NCBI GenBank assembly: GCA_963693305.1 | Contig: OY855913.1 | Coordinates: 15,593,022 to 15,657,021, forward strand | Direction of reading: 5' to 3' | Length of the DNA stretch: 64,000 bases | DNA from: Meandrina meandrites | Lineage: Eukaryota > Cnidaria > Anthozoa > Scleractinia > Meandrinidae | Part shown: one piece after another, positions 16,741-25,249 of the stretch | Layout: every line of letters starts with the position of its first letter | Numbering within the stretch: the stretch's first letter is position 1 | Notes under the pieces: model-generated | What the model was told of the DNA's origin: nothing | Databases searched by the model: none | What the model saw: only the letters and a program-made list of their open reading frames with translations | Program-made: the position numbers and the translations under genes

Positions 16741-19700
16741 AGCTTCTTCTATTTCTTTCATTTCTGTATTTGTTAATTCTATTTCTTCCATTTCTGTATT
16801 TGTTAATTCTATTTCTTCCATTTCTGTAGTAGCTAATAAAGCTTCTATTTCTTCCATTTCTGTAGTAGCTAATAAAGCTTCTATTTCTTCCATTGCACTG
16901 TTGTACCCGTAAGCTTTTGTATTTACCCCGTCGTCAGCTATCCAGCGCTTTGAATCAAACGGGGACAGTGAAATTTTATTTACATGCATGCCGTAGATTT
17001 CGTGCCCCTCGCTTCGCAAAATGTTCATTCCGTGCCACATCTGCTCTTTGCTGAACAGCACCTGCTTGTACTGTTCATGCTTTATCTGTTTCTTCACAAC
17101 GTTCTTTTTCACGCCTTTTGCTTTTTTTACGTTTATTTCATCAGCTTTTATCATGTTACAGCATTGCGACACTATTGCTTTCGGATGTTTCTTTTTTATT
17201 TTTTTGAACAACTCTGCGTCTTTTGCCATTATTGCCTGCACTTTTTTTCCTTCGCAGGTGCACTCTTTTATTTCCGCCTCAGGGAAGTCTTTCTTTATTT
17301 TGTCTATTCCCTTTTTGCTTTCGTCTGCCTTCATGACTGAGTACATTTTTGACCTCAGGCCCACATACTCCGATATTGGGGTCCCCGCGCACTCATCTTT
17401 CATTTTTCCCAAAACCTTTTTGTTCACTGTTGAGTGGAGCGGATGTTCCTTCGGGTAGTCTGATGTATCATAGAAGTTTTCGTTTGCTTTTATGTCTTTG
17501 TAGACGTCCTCTGTTTCTATCTTCAGCAGCAGGCTGTCCGTGTCAGTGTACAGGAGCTCGCATTTCTCGCCGTACTGCTTTTTCAGGTGGTTGTAAAAGA
17601 AGTCGTACATCAGTATCTTGCTTTTGTCAAGTATTGTCATTCCTGTGTAGACCGGCTTGTTGAGCAGCAGGCGGCTTTTGTGCATGTCAATGCCCACCAG
17701 GTTGTTTGTAAATATTACGTGCCTTGCGTACAGAGGGCTTGCGACCAATTTCCTTATTTTGTCTTTCTCATTGCTGCGGACTATTTTTATATCTACTCGG
17801 TTGCGCAGGTTTTCCATGGTTTTGCCGAAAACTGAGTTATTCATCAGCTTGTAAAAGTTCTTTTCAAAGTCATTCTTTGCTTGCTTTCTGAATTCTGTGT
17901 TCATCCGAATGTACGGCTCCATCCAACACTCTTGTTCGAACTCCAGCGCCCTTTTTACGCGCTTCAGTTTCATCCCCTGCTTCAGATAGAACTTCAAGTT
18001 TTCGTAGTGAACCACGTAGTCATTTTTGTCCTCAAGTGTCAGCAGAAGCTTCTTGCTGTTTGGGATTTTCAGGTCCAATTCTTTTATCAGATTCTTTTGG
18101 TAGTCCGACATGTTTTCTTTTTTCACGACCTTTTTCTCTGGCGCTAGCGGGTAGCTGTTGTGTTCTTTATGCAGATCCGCCGGGTACTCCAGGTAGGCCT
18201 TTCTTGGCGTTTTCTTTTTTGTTCAGGATTTCCTCCTCTGTCGGCATCACTCGTTTCCATTTGAATCCGCTTTTGGGGAGAGGCTTGCTCATTGCCCAGC
18301 CGTACAGGTTGTTCGCGTCCAGATACATTATGTAACTGTTCGGTTTGCTTTCGTCATAGTCTGATACTAAAGGATTGTTTGTCTTTGCATATCTTTTACT
18401 TACCATCGAGATTCCTCCGCGAATTCCTCGTTCCACAAAGAGATGCATTTCATGGTCTGTAAACAGCTCAAGCTCGACACCCGTCTTTTTCAAGAGTGCG
18501 TCCCATGATAGGCCTGGTGATGTGAAATAGTGCGCCGGGTCAAGACCGTACTGCTGCAAACACAATTTACGGAAATTTTCAAATACATCTGCCAACAGTG
18601 CTACATCCGTTTTCACGTAAAGGTCATGGTAATCCCCCAATGTTTTACAATCAAAAGTCTCCCATACTGCCTTCGCGTGAGCGTATTCATCTTCTGTAAT
18701 GTGTTCGTCATTTAGTTTGCTGTAGAAGTCTTCTTTTTTTGGCAGACTTGTTTCGCTGAATTTTTCAAATGAATCCATGTACTCGTATGGGTAAATTCCC
18801 TTTTTGTAAAGCAGATCACTGCCATTTGATATTGTTGATGTGATTTTTAGTGCCTCCTTAATTTTCTTTTTGTACTGCAGCTCTCTGTCTTTTAATTCTG
18901 ATGTGGCTTCTTCTACCCCCTTTACTATTACTTCTACCAACGAGTCCAAGCTTCCTTGCATAAAGTTCAAGCTGTCTATAAATCGCAAACCATCAACCGA
19001 AATGCTTATGTACTTCTCCATGTTGTTTGCGACACATTTCACCTCTTTTTTCAAATTTGCCATCGCCTGCATTAAATGGTGTGCATCGTATCCCCTCAGG
19101 TTGTGAAATACAACTGGTATCTGGTCCGTCTTGGGATTTATTCTCAGTTTAAGGTTACATTGGCTGTGCGCCGCTCCTCTGTACTTACCCGTCATGTGGC
19201 AATGGTCTTTTACCGCGTCTCTGTAGTTCTTTTGGAGCAGTGGCTTTTTGCATAAATAACAGTCGGTTTGTTGTTTTGCTTTATACTTGTCCTTTTGCTC
19301 CGGTTTTTTTAGTATTATGATTTCAAATTCTTTACCTCCTTTTGTTACATGACTTGCCAATGGTTCTAATCCTTTCCTTTGATATTTTTGCTCGTTGAAA
19401 AAGCACCTCCTGTGGTATTGGCCCTGGTAGTCATCTTCTCCTGTTATAAGACTTCTAGTGTAGACTGGCAATGAATCCCAATAGTTTTCTTTTACCAGTT
19501 TCTTTTCACAGATATGACAGTTATATGCGTTTTTGAAATCATACCAGTCTTTGTGCGTCATTGTTATAGGTTTCGGTTTGGTGAGCATTTCTCTTATTTT
19601 TTCCTTTTCCTGCATTATGCTTTCCAGAAATGACTTTACCGCTCCCTCACCCCTGTAAACTTTTTTGCTTGTTACTTCTCCGTCGCTTTTCACCACAATG

Positions 19701-20947
19701 TATGAATACCCGCACGCTTTATGCCACTCTGTCTTTTCTGTGTAACTTTTGTTTTTATCCGGGTCGCGCTCACATCCTTGTATCTTTTTTACCAATGCCT
19801 CAAAATCCGCGTATATTACGTAAGGTGCTTTCATCTGTTTCTGGTAATTTTGAAATGCGAGGATGTTTTCCCCCTCTTCCGGCATATCTATTTTTGTTGG
19901 CCTACCGTTCACTCCATTGCAGTACTTTTTATGGTCCACAAGCAAGTCCGCTCTTGAGAAACCTGTAAAGCACATCATGCAGTAGTGTTTTGCATTTCTA
20001 TTTTTGCTTTGATCAAACAGCAAAGCGCTTTCTCTTTTTACGTAACAATAGTGCTGAATTTTCAATGACTCAATCAACATCAGGTTTATTCTTTTCACGC
20101 TTTTTTCTTTACTGCTTATTCTGTACACTATCACTGTGTCTTTTTCCCATCCGAACACGTTTATTGCCAGGTTTGGGTTTTGTTTTTCAAGCTTGTCGAT
20201 TTGTTTTACCGGTGTTGGAAAATCTATCCCCTCGTAATTTATCCCGTCATTTTTGGAATATTTGCTTGGTCTTTCGGGATGCACACCGTCTTTTGGTGGA
20301 AATAATGCTGCTCTTAGAGCCCACTTCAGACATTCGTTGTCTTTATTTTTCACGTTTATTATTGCTTTTTTGTTTGCCAGTTTGGCTGGAAGTGGCAAAT
20401 AGGTTCCTCCGCGTAGTGGCTGATATTTTGCTACGTTCACGTATGCTAGCTCTATACTTTCTATATCCCATCCTGATCCTAGCAATGACCAGTTTTCTAT
20501 TTCTCCCTTTATTCTTTCCATGAATTCTTCGTATTTTTGTTCTATCTGTTCTTTGTCATACCTGGTAAAAACGTGCGGCTGGTCCTCTTTGAAATAGTGC
20601 GACATTTCTTGCGTTTCTCCGTTTCTTTCTATTTCAAAGTTTACTTTTAGCCCGAAGCTAACCTTTACACTTCCCAACTTTAGAATTTCCTGTTCGATCA
20701 AATTGGTATACTTTTCTCTGTTTGCATTTTTAAACATATAAATATCTTTGTTGTTTGGGTTTGTTTCAGATACTGTCATTAACCAGACACGAAGCCATTC
20801 CTGGAAATTACTCTGACTTATTTTAAACCCATCACGTGTAAGAACCAGTTCAGGTTGTAATGGTTGAGGAAGATTTCTATTTTCCTCTCTAGTTATTGGA
20901 CCGTAAAATGTTTGCAGAACATTAGACGAAAATCTTGCGGCTGCCAT
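16723..20947 (-). pseudogene. Protein-primed family B DNA polymerase (frameshifted)
   Basis: Replicative polymerase of the Polinton, read inward from the right TIR with its ATG 7 bp from the repeat edge. The first part (18167-20947, 926 aa) has the exonuclease motifs IYADFEALV (Exo I, Asp381/Glu383), VVFHNLRGYDAHHLM (Exo II) and LYVKTDVALLADVF (Exo III). It also has cysteine/histidine clusters (HYCMMCFTGFSRADLLVDHK, and CYLCKKP with DHCHMTGKYRGAAHSQC) and ends just after polymerase motif A (DANNLYGWAMSKPLP). The second part (frame open from about 18195 to 16723) holds motif B (KLMNNSVFGKTMEN) and motif C (LLYTDTDSLLL). A frame change at about 18195-18200 separates motif A from motifs B and C and leads to an early stop at 18167-18169. 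The C-terminus is a run of acidic repeats (EALLATTEMEEI twice, ELTNTEMEEI twice). No active enzyme is expected from this copy unless the break is a sequencing error. Confidence 0.92.
16744..16900. repeat. Short tandem repeats coding the polymerase C-terminus
   Basis: Two imperfect repeat types (30 bp, ending TCTGTATTTGTTAATTC, and 36 bp, ending GTAGTAGCTAATAAAGC) alternate with CTATTTCTTCCATT. In the polymerase frame they encode 10- and 12-residue acidic repeats. Their length varies by whole codons, so the frame is kept. Confidence 0.8.
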
Positions 20948-20954
20948 CTCGCCG

Positions 20955-21300
20955 TATATACAAGTGCAGATAATTGTTCAAATGGAAAATAATTCTGAGA
21001 CACTTTTGTATATTATACAGTGCGGGCATTTCTTCAAAAGAAAATAATTTTTTTGTGACACATCCGCTCGCTTTGGGACCATGCTCTTTGTTTACTTCCA
21101 TGCTCTTTGTTTACTTCCATGCTTATTTTCACTCAAATACCACCACACACATATATAATGAGGGTTCTGAGAGAAATTTATGATAACAAACAAAGCTTTT
21201 TTCAAAAGAAACGAGGCGAGAATAGGAGCCGAGTTTCTTTTGAAAAAAGCTTTGTTTGTTATCATAAATTTGTCTCAGAACCCTCATTATATATGTGTGT
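20955..21300. repeat. Polinton right terminal inverted repeat (346 bp)
   Basis: Inverse complement of 5246-5591 except one base. The inner edge (TATATACAAG) lies 7 bp from the polymerase ATG at 20947, so TIR sequence is the only available polymerase promoter. Confidence 0.93.
21145..21300. repeat. Terminal palindrome of right TIR
   Basis: Mirror of 5246-5401: 68-bp arms, 20-nt loop (GAGGCGAGAATAGGAGCCGA here, its complement at the left), and the same single mismatch placed in the outer arm at both ends. Confidence 0.93.
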
Positions 21301-21305
21301 ACCGG
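21301..21305. repeat. Polinton target-site duplication, right copy (ACCGG)
   Basis: Matches 5241-5245. Beyond it the Gypsy protease frame resumes. Counting across with one ACCGG copy keeps the Gypsy frame in register with 5240 downward, so the site was intact coding sequence before insertion. Confidence 0.8.
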
Positions 21306-22587
21306 CACTTTTAGGACATTCAACCTTTGGCATGATTCTGTACTTAGAAGTGGTCTCACATCTCCGTCAACGACTTGGAACTCAAGGACATGGGACGAAC
21401 CATCTCTTGTGCACTTGAGTTTGCACTTCCCCACTGGGTACATAACCGCTCCATTGTACATGGTTAACTTGACCTTGCTTTTCTCAATATAGAGGTCATC
21501 AGGATCTCCCATAACCTTTGCATAGTCTTCAGTGGTAGAAGGTTACAAGTGGCTCCACAGTCAAGCTGGAACTTGATATTAGCGTTGTCGTTTACCATCA
21601 TCGTCACAAACAATTGACTTGCAACTTCATCATTACTCTTGGTGTTTAGTGATCCGATTTTGTGAGTGACCATGTCGATAGAAAATTCGTCTTCAGTATC
21701 ATCTTCTATCTCTACCAGGTGGAGTCGTTTGCCTGTTTTAGTTAGTCTTGTTTCCTTTGTTCTGCACTTTTTTGCAAAATGGTTTGCAAGACCACACTTC
21801 TGGCACTTTGAGCCATATGCTGGGCAAAGGTTCTTGCTCCTTGGATGTCTTCTGCCACAGAATTTTCAATCTATCATAGGGAATTTACTAGGCGGTTTTT
21901 CAGGAGGTTTCTCAGTGTTAATGGCACTAATTGATTCATCGGTTGTCATGTCCGCTTCCATTTGCTTCAGTTGGATTTGAGTGAGTTCGGCTGACCTGAC
22001 TTTTTCGGTTGCAGTTTCCAAGGTGAGCGTTGCATCTCTCAGGAGTCGTTCTCTTACTGAGGAATCTTGTATCCCAAAAACGATCCGATCGCGGATAAGC
22101 GACTCTTTGAGTGCTCCAAATTCACAAGTGTCTGCTAAGTTTTTCAATACAGTCACATAGTGGTCGATGGACTCACCACTGGCTTGATTTCTCGAGAAAA
22201 AAACGTAGCGTTCATATATAGTGTTCTTCCCCGGGTTACAAAACGACTCGAACTTCTCCAAAACTTTTTCAATTTTGAGTTCGTCGAGTTCTTCGTCCCA
22301 CGTGAGCGTGTTGTAAACATCGACAGCCTCTTCGCCGATTACAGTAAGTAGAGTCGCGACGCGGGTTGGCTTATCTTTCTTTGCTACGCCGGGGTAAGAT
22401 TTCCGCACAGCTCCATACATTAATTATGTATGCAGCTATTTCATACTATCACTATACACAAACAGCAATCACGAAAAGAACGAGTCAGTCAGAAAATTGT
22501 ATGCATAATTAATGTATGGCGCTGTGCGGAAATCTTGCCTACGCCGGTTGCTTCCGGTGGAGGCAGGCCAAATGAAGCGGCGGCCAT
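21306..22587 (-). pseudogene. Gypsy gag and aspartic protease (interrupted)
   Basis: The likely gag start is the ATG at 22587 (MAAASFGLPPPEA), about 90 bp inside the primer-binding site. A 147-bp MITE (22393-22539 plus its duplicated target) interrupts it after about 15 codons. The remaining gag (FESFCNPGKNTIYERYVFF, then QASGESIDHYVTVLKNLADT) is the retrotransposon capsid-like helical domain. A stop codon at about 21866 precedes a CCHC zinc knuckle (CQKCGLANHFAKKC). The protease has the LDCGATCNLLP motif, where Cys replaces the usual Ser/Thr after the catalytic Asp, as is common in this coral Gypsy group. A frameshift near 21500-21530 follows. Several breaks make it non-functional. Confidence 0.8.
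22393..22539. mobile_element. 147-bp MITE in gag with 8-bp target duplication
   Basis: Termini GGTAAGATTTCCGCACAG and, inverted, GGCAAGATTTCCGCACAG continue as about 41-bp imperfect inverted repeats (…CATACATTAATTATG…). TACGCCGG flanks both sides (22385-22392 and 22540-22547). An 8-bp duplication points to a hAT- or P-like transposase. It carries no gene. Confidence 0.8.
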
Positions 22588-22676
22588 GTTGGATTTCTAA
22601 GTTAGCTTTTGGTCTTGGGTTTCAGTTCGTGGCGTTCACGAGTTCACGCGAATCTTTGTGTGTAAATCCAAAGTAA

Positions 22677-22693
22677 CCACTCTTCTGACACCA
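22677..22693 (-). other. Gypsy tRNA primer-binding site
   Basis: Minus-strand TGGTGTCAGAAGAGTGG starts directly after the CA end of the 5' LTR. TGG plus an 18-nt stretch next to the LTR is where a host tRNA 3' end primes minus-strand cDNA. I do not assign the tRNA. Confidence 0.7.
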
Positions 22694-22778
22694 TGTAAAG
22701 ATCTTGGGATCTTTAAAATTACCGCAACACCTATAGCTTTGTGAAGGTTGAAGGCTCTTTATATTTTCGTAGCTCAAA
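22694..22778 (-). repeat. Truncated 5' LTR of the Gypsy element
   Basis: 85 bp matching 1998-2083 with about 3 differences. Similarity stops at 22778, four bases before a foldback element. The promoter-containing remainder of the LTR is lost. Confidence 0.75.
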
Positions 22779-22782
22779 TTTG

Positions 22783-22922
22783 TGCCAAGCTTCCAAGTTT
22801 TTCTAATCCGAAAAGAGCCTTTGTCAATGACGCTAGAATTGTCAAAGTCTATGCGATGGTGGAATGACCACGCATGTTGACAAAGGCTCTTTTCGGATTA
22901 GAAAAACTTTGGAAGCTTGGCA
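22783..22922. repeat. Foldback element (140 bp, about 45-bp arms)
   Basis: The left arm TGCCAAGCTTCCAAGTTTTT...TTTGTCAA (22783-22827) is the inverse complement of 22877-22922, with a 49-nt loop. It sits exactly where the Gypsy 5' LTR is cut. Confidence 0.8.
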
Positions 22923-23972
22923 GACCTCTGCTACTGAGCATGCTGACAATAACTCCAAACCGATTCCAAACCAGTATTGTATTCTTTTTAAGAAATAGTC
23001 ACCTAATTAGCACATTTTCACTTTGCTTTTATTCATATTTTTCTTTTTATTTCACCTTTTTTGTATATACTAGGAGTAATCATAGATTATGCAGTGCGTT
23101 CGCCATGCTTGCCATTGAAGAACACGCCACCACAAGATTAGGATGCGTATTGCTACCGTTGAGCGCAAGAATTGTTTACAGCCTATCGTTATCCGCTTAA
23201 TAGAATTCTTTTTGCGCGCGCTGTCTTTGCGGCTAATGTCATTGTTGACGTTGATGTAACGCAATTAATTGCCTTCTAATGTCTTCTCGCATGAGATTGA
23301 GGCCATCCTGCCACATACCGACATACATACCGACATAGAACGACTTTCGCTTGCGCGTTCATAGGACAACCACGGGACCACAGGTCACCACACAGATTAG
23401 GATGCGTTCTCCTATCGTCGAACGCAATTATATTCATCTTGTATTCCATTTTTATCCGTCGAAGGCTTTAGAGCGACAGCCGAAAGCTTATATGTTCTTT
23501 TAAAACATTTTAAGCCAGTGAACGTTTTTATTGTAATTTTTTATCATGTCTCACCCTGGCTGCGCATCAATTTTTAAAATGGGTTTCATCTTCAACATTA
23601 TGCCCAAAATAGTGCACAGTCTGTCACTTCTGGGGATATTGTTTTTTTGTTTTGTTTTTTGTTTTAACATGAGTCTTACAGCCAATAACATCACGGCTAA
23701 ACTGACCAATCAGTTTCAAGGAACCAGACTTATAACATCATTGACCGACCACAACTTTTCACTTGACTCTGAAGATGACTTCCGCTCAGGTTGTCGAAAC
23801 GTCATCACCAACAAGTACTATTCTTCTCAGAACTACTCTCACCTGGACGATCACACTATACGAACTATCACCAGTTTTGTTTTTTGAAGTCTTGCAGGCG
23901 CTTACCATTAGACATTTTATTAGCTTTAGATTTCATTATAAGCGACGCAAAGTATTAAACCGAAAGTAGACA
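22923..23972. other. Non-coding stretch, repeat debris
   Basis: No gene is supported. Two diverged direct copies of ACCACA(CA)AGATTAGGATGCGT... lie at about 23130-23200 and 23386-23450. A 113-residue frame at 23546-23887 contains LDSEDDFRSGCRNV, which I associate loosely with retroelement leader sequence in corals, but it is not enough to call. Confidence 0.4.
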
Positions 23973-23973
23973 T

Positions 23974-24253
23974 TGGGCCATTCCATTCAATATCCGCACC
24001 CCCCTCCCCCCCCTATTGAGGATATTTGGTCTCAACCCCCTCGGAGATGACATTTGAAGACCCCTTTCAGATTTTTTGATCAAAGTACTGACACATATCC
24101 CCTTCAGAAAAAGATAAAAAAAAAAGATCAAAGGAACCGACATGGCTACCCCCTCAGAAATAACTGCTGAAGACCCCCCTCCCCCTCCCCCTAGGATTTC
24201 CTTACTCCTCAATGGGGGGGGGGGGGGGTGCAGATATTAAATGGCATGGCCCA
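23974..24253. mobile_element. MITE with about 30-bp terminal inverted repeats and poly-C/poly-G flanks
   Basis: The left end TGGGCCATTCCATTCAATAT continues as CCGCACCCCCC. The right end is a G-run, then TGCAGATATTAAATGGCATGGCCCA, its inverse complement with a few changes. The interior is C/G-run rich and non-coding. Target duplication not clear. Confidence 0.65.
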
Positions 24254-24606
24254 TTGTTCTTGCCACTCTGACTCGAACATATGTTTTCACCACAATGTCC
24301 TCTATTTTTATATTGCGCATATAAAGCTTACCTTATAAGCTTGGATTACCAATGAGTACGACAAACTAAGTTACATGTACGCCTACCTTACTAAATCAGC
24401 CAGCTAGTCAATACAATTTCCCGAATGTATTCATTTCGTGGAAAAGAGATCTCCCCCAGTTTAATTTAGAACCCGAAGCGCGGTAACCGAGCATCAATAA
24501 CAAGGCGTGGTTACCAAAGGTTGGGGGTCGGGGAGGTAGGGGCATTGTATCCCGTATTGATTCACGAATGTCCCATATCAAGAGAATTTTCTCTTACCCA
24601 TATTCC
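24254..24606. other. Non-coding stretch
   Basis: No gene, RNA or clear repeat structure seen. Confidence 0.4.
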
Positions 24607-25249
24607 TTAAGGGGGGGGGGGGGGGGGGGTGACTCTTAACTACCAATTTGTTTCTAAGGCAGGTTTCTAATATTGCTATATCTTTGGAAATCAGATTTTT
24701 GCACAAGGTTGTTCTATTGAAGACTCCTCCAAGAGTTTCAAGTCGCGGCAATATTTAACGCGCCATGTGACCAGAACAGAATAAACCCTAAAACTCAAAC
24801 GGCGGATATATTTTTAAATTAAAATGAGCGTCAATTGAAAAAGAACGTCCACGTGCGTAATGTGACGTATCGTTTTTGTGAAATTCGCATTATTATAAGA
24901 GTTATGACGTAATAAACACTCGTATTTACAGACTTTCATCAGTAGCGTTTCCTTTTTTCGTGTTAACGGTAAAAGCATACGCCAGATTATAAAGACGGCT
25001 ACGTTATCTCTGATTCGTAAGAGAAATCAGAACTTTACCCTGTTTCCGTGGAGTTTTAGGGAATTTAAATTCTAACGCGCGGTTTGGGACTGGTTCGCAT
25101 GCGCAATGATATATTTTTCAAGGCAGGTGTACCCCCAAATAAAATTCACCATTTATCGAAAAGCTTCAAAATCGCTTGCTTCAAAATACAGACTTCAGCA
25201 ATTCCTTAGCAACTGCTCTGGATCTGTAGTTAAGAGTCTCCCCCCTTAA
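24607..25249. mobile_element. TTAA-flanked MITE, copy 2
   Basis: Same family as 1278-1932, in the same orientation, with TTAA at both edges (24607-24610, 25246-25249). The left end carries an expanded run of about 20 G where copy 1 has six. Internal identity is high (long shared stretches such as GACTTTCATCAGTAGCGTTT), with small indels. Confidence 0.75.

Larger units (their letters stand above)
5246..21300. mobile_element. Polinton/Maverick-type virus-like transposon, 16,055 bp
   Basis: Defined by 346-bp terminal inverted repeats, a flanking ACCGG duplication and the Polinton gene set: family B protein-primed DNA polymerase, retroviral-type integrase, packaging ATPase and capsid-type proteins. 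The length is within the known 15-20 kb range. Gene order from left: small zinc-ribbon protein (+), control region, two minus genes, 579-residue protein (+), 398-residue membrane protein (-), then a plus-strand run of capsid, ATPase, five small proteins and integrase, then polymerase (-). Plus and minus genes meet tail to tail with overlaps of 23 bp (10284-10306) and 18 bp (16723-16740). The left and right repeats differ at one base that I can see, so the insertion is young. The polymerase is frameshifted, so this copy is probably not autonomous. Confidence 0.92.
1998..22778 (-). mobile_element. Ty3/Gypsy-type LTR retrotransposon, degraded, interrupted by a Polinton
   Basis: On the minus strand the order is truncated 5' LTR (22694-22778), tRNA primer-binding site, gag with a CCHC knuckle, aspartic protease, RT, RNase H, integrase, polypurine tract and 3' LTR (1998-2199). 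This is the canonical Ty3/Gypsy order. Without the 16-kb Polinton the internal region is about 4.4 kb. The coding region carries at least one nonsense codon, several frameshifts and a 147-bp MITE in gag, so it is dead. The two LTRs differ at about 3 of 85 aligned bases, so the element is older than the Polinton inside it, whose terminal repeats are almost identical. Confidence 0.85.

Noticed and set aside
16984..20523. Many plus-strand frames opposite the polymerase
   Set aside because: Polymerase motifs are on the minus strand; the opposite frames are low-complexity and fragmentary.
22393..22420. Gag start codon at 22420
   Set aside because: This Met lies inside the 147-bp MITE; the original start is more likely at 22587.
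23546..23887. 113-aa plus-strand frame with a hydrophobic start
   Set aside because: Could pass as a signal-peptide protein, but it sits in repeat debris, lacks any recognised domain, and one segment looks retroelement-like.
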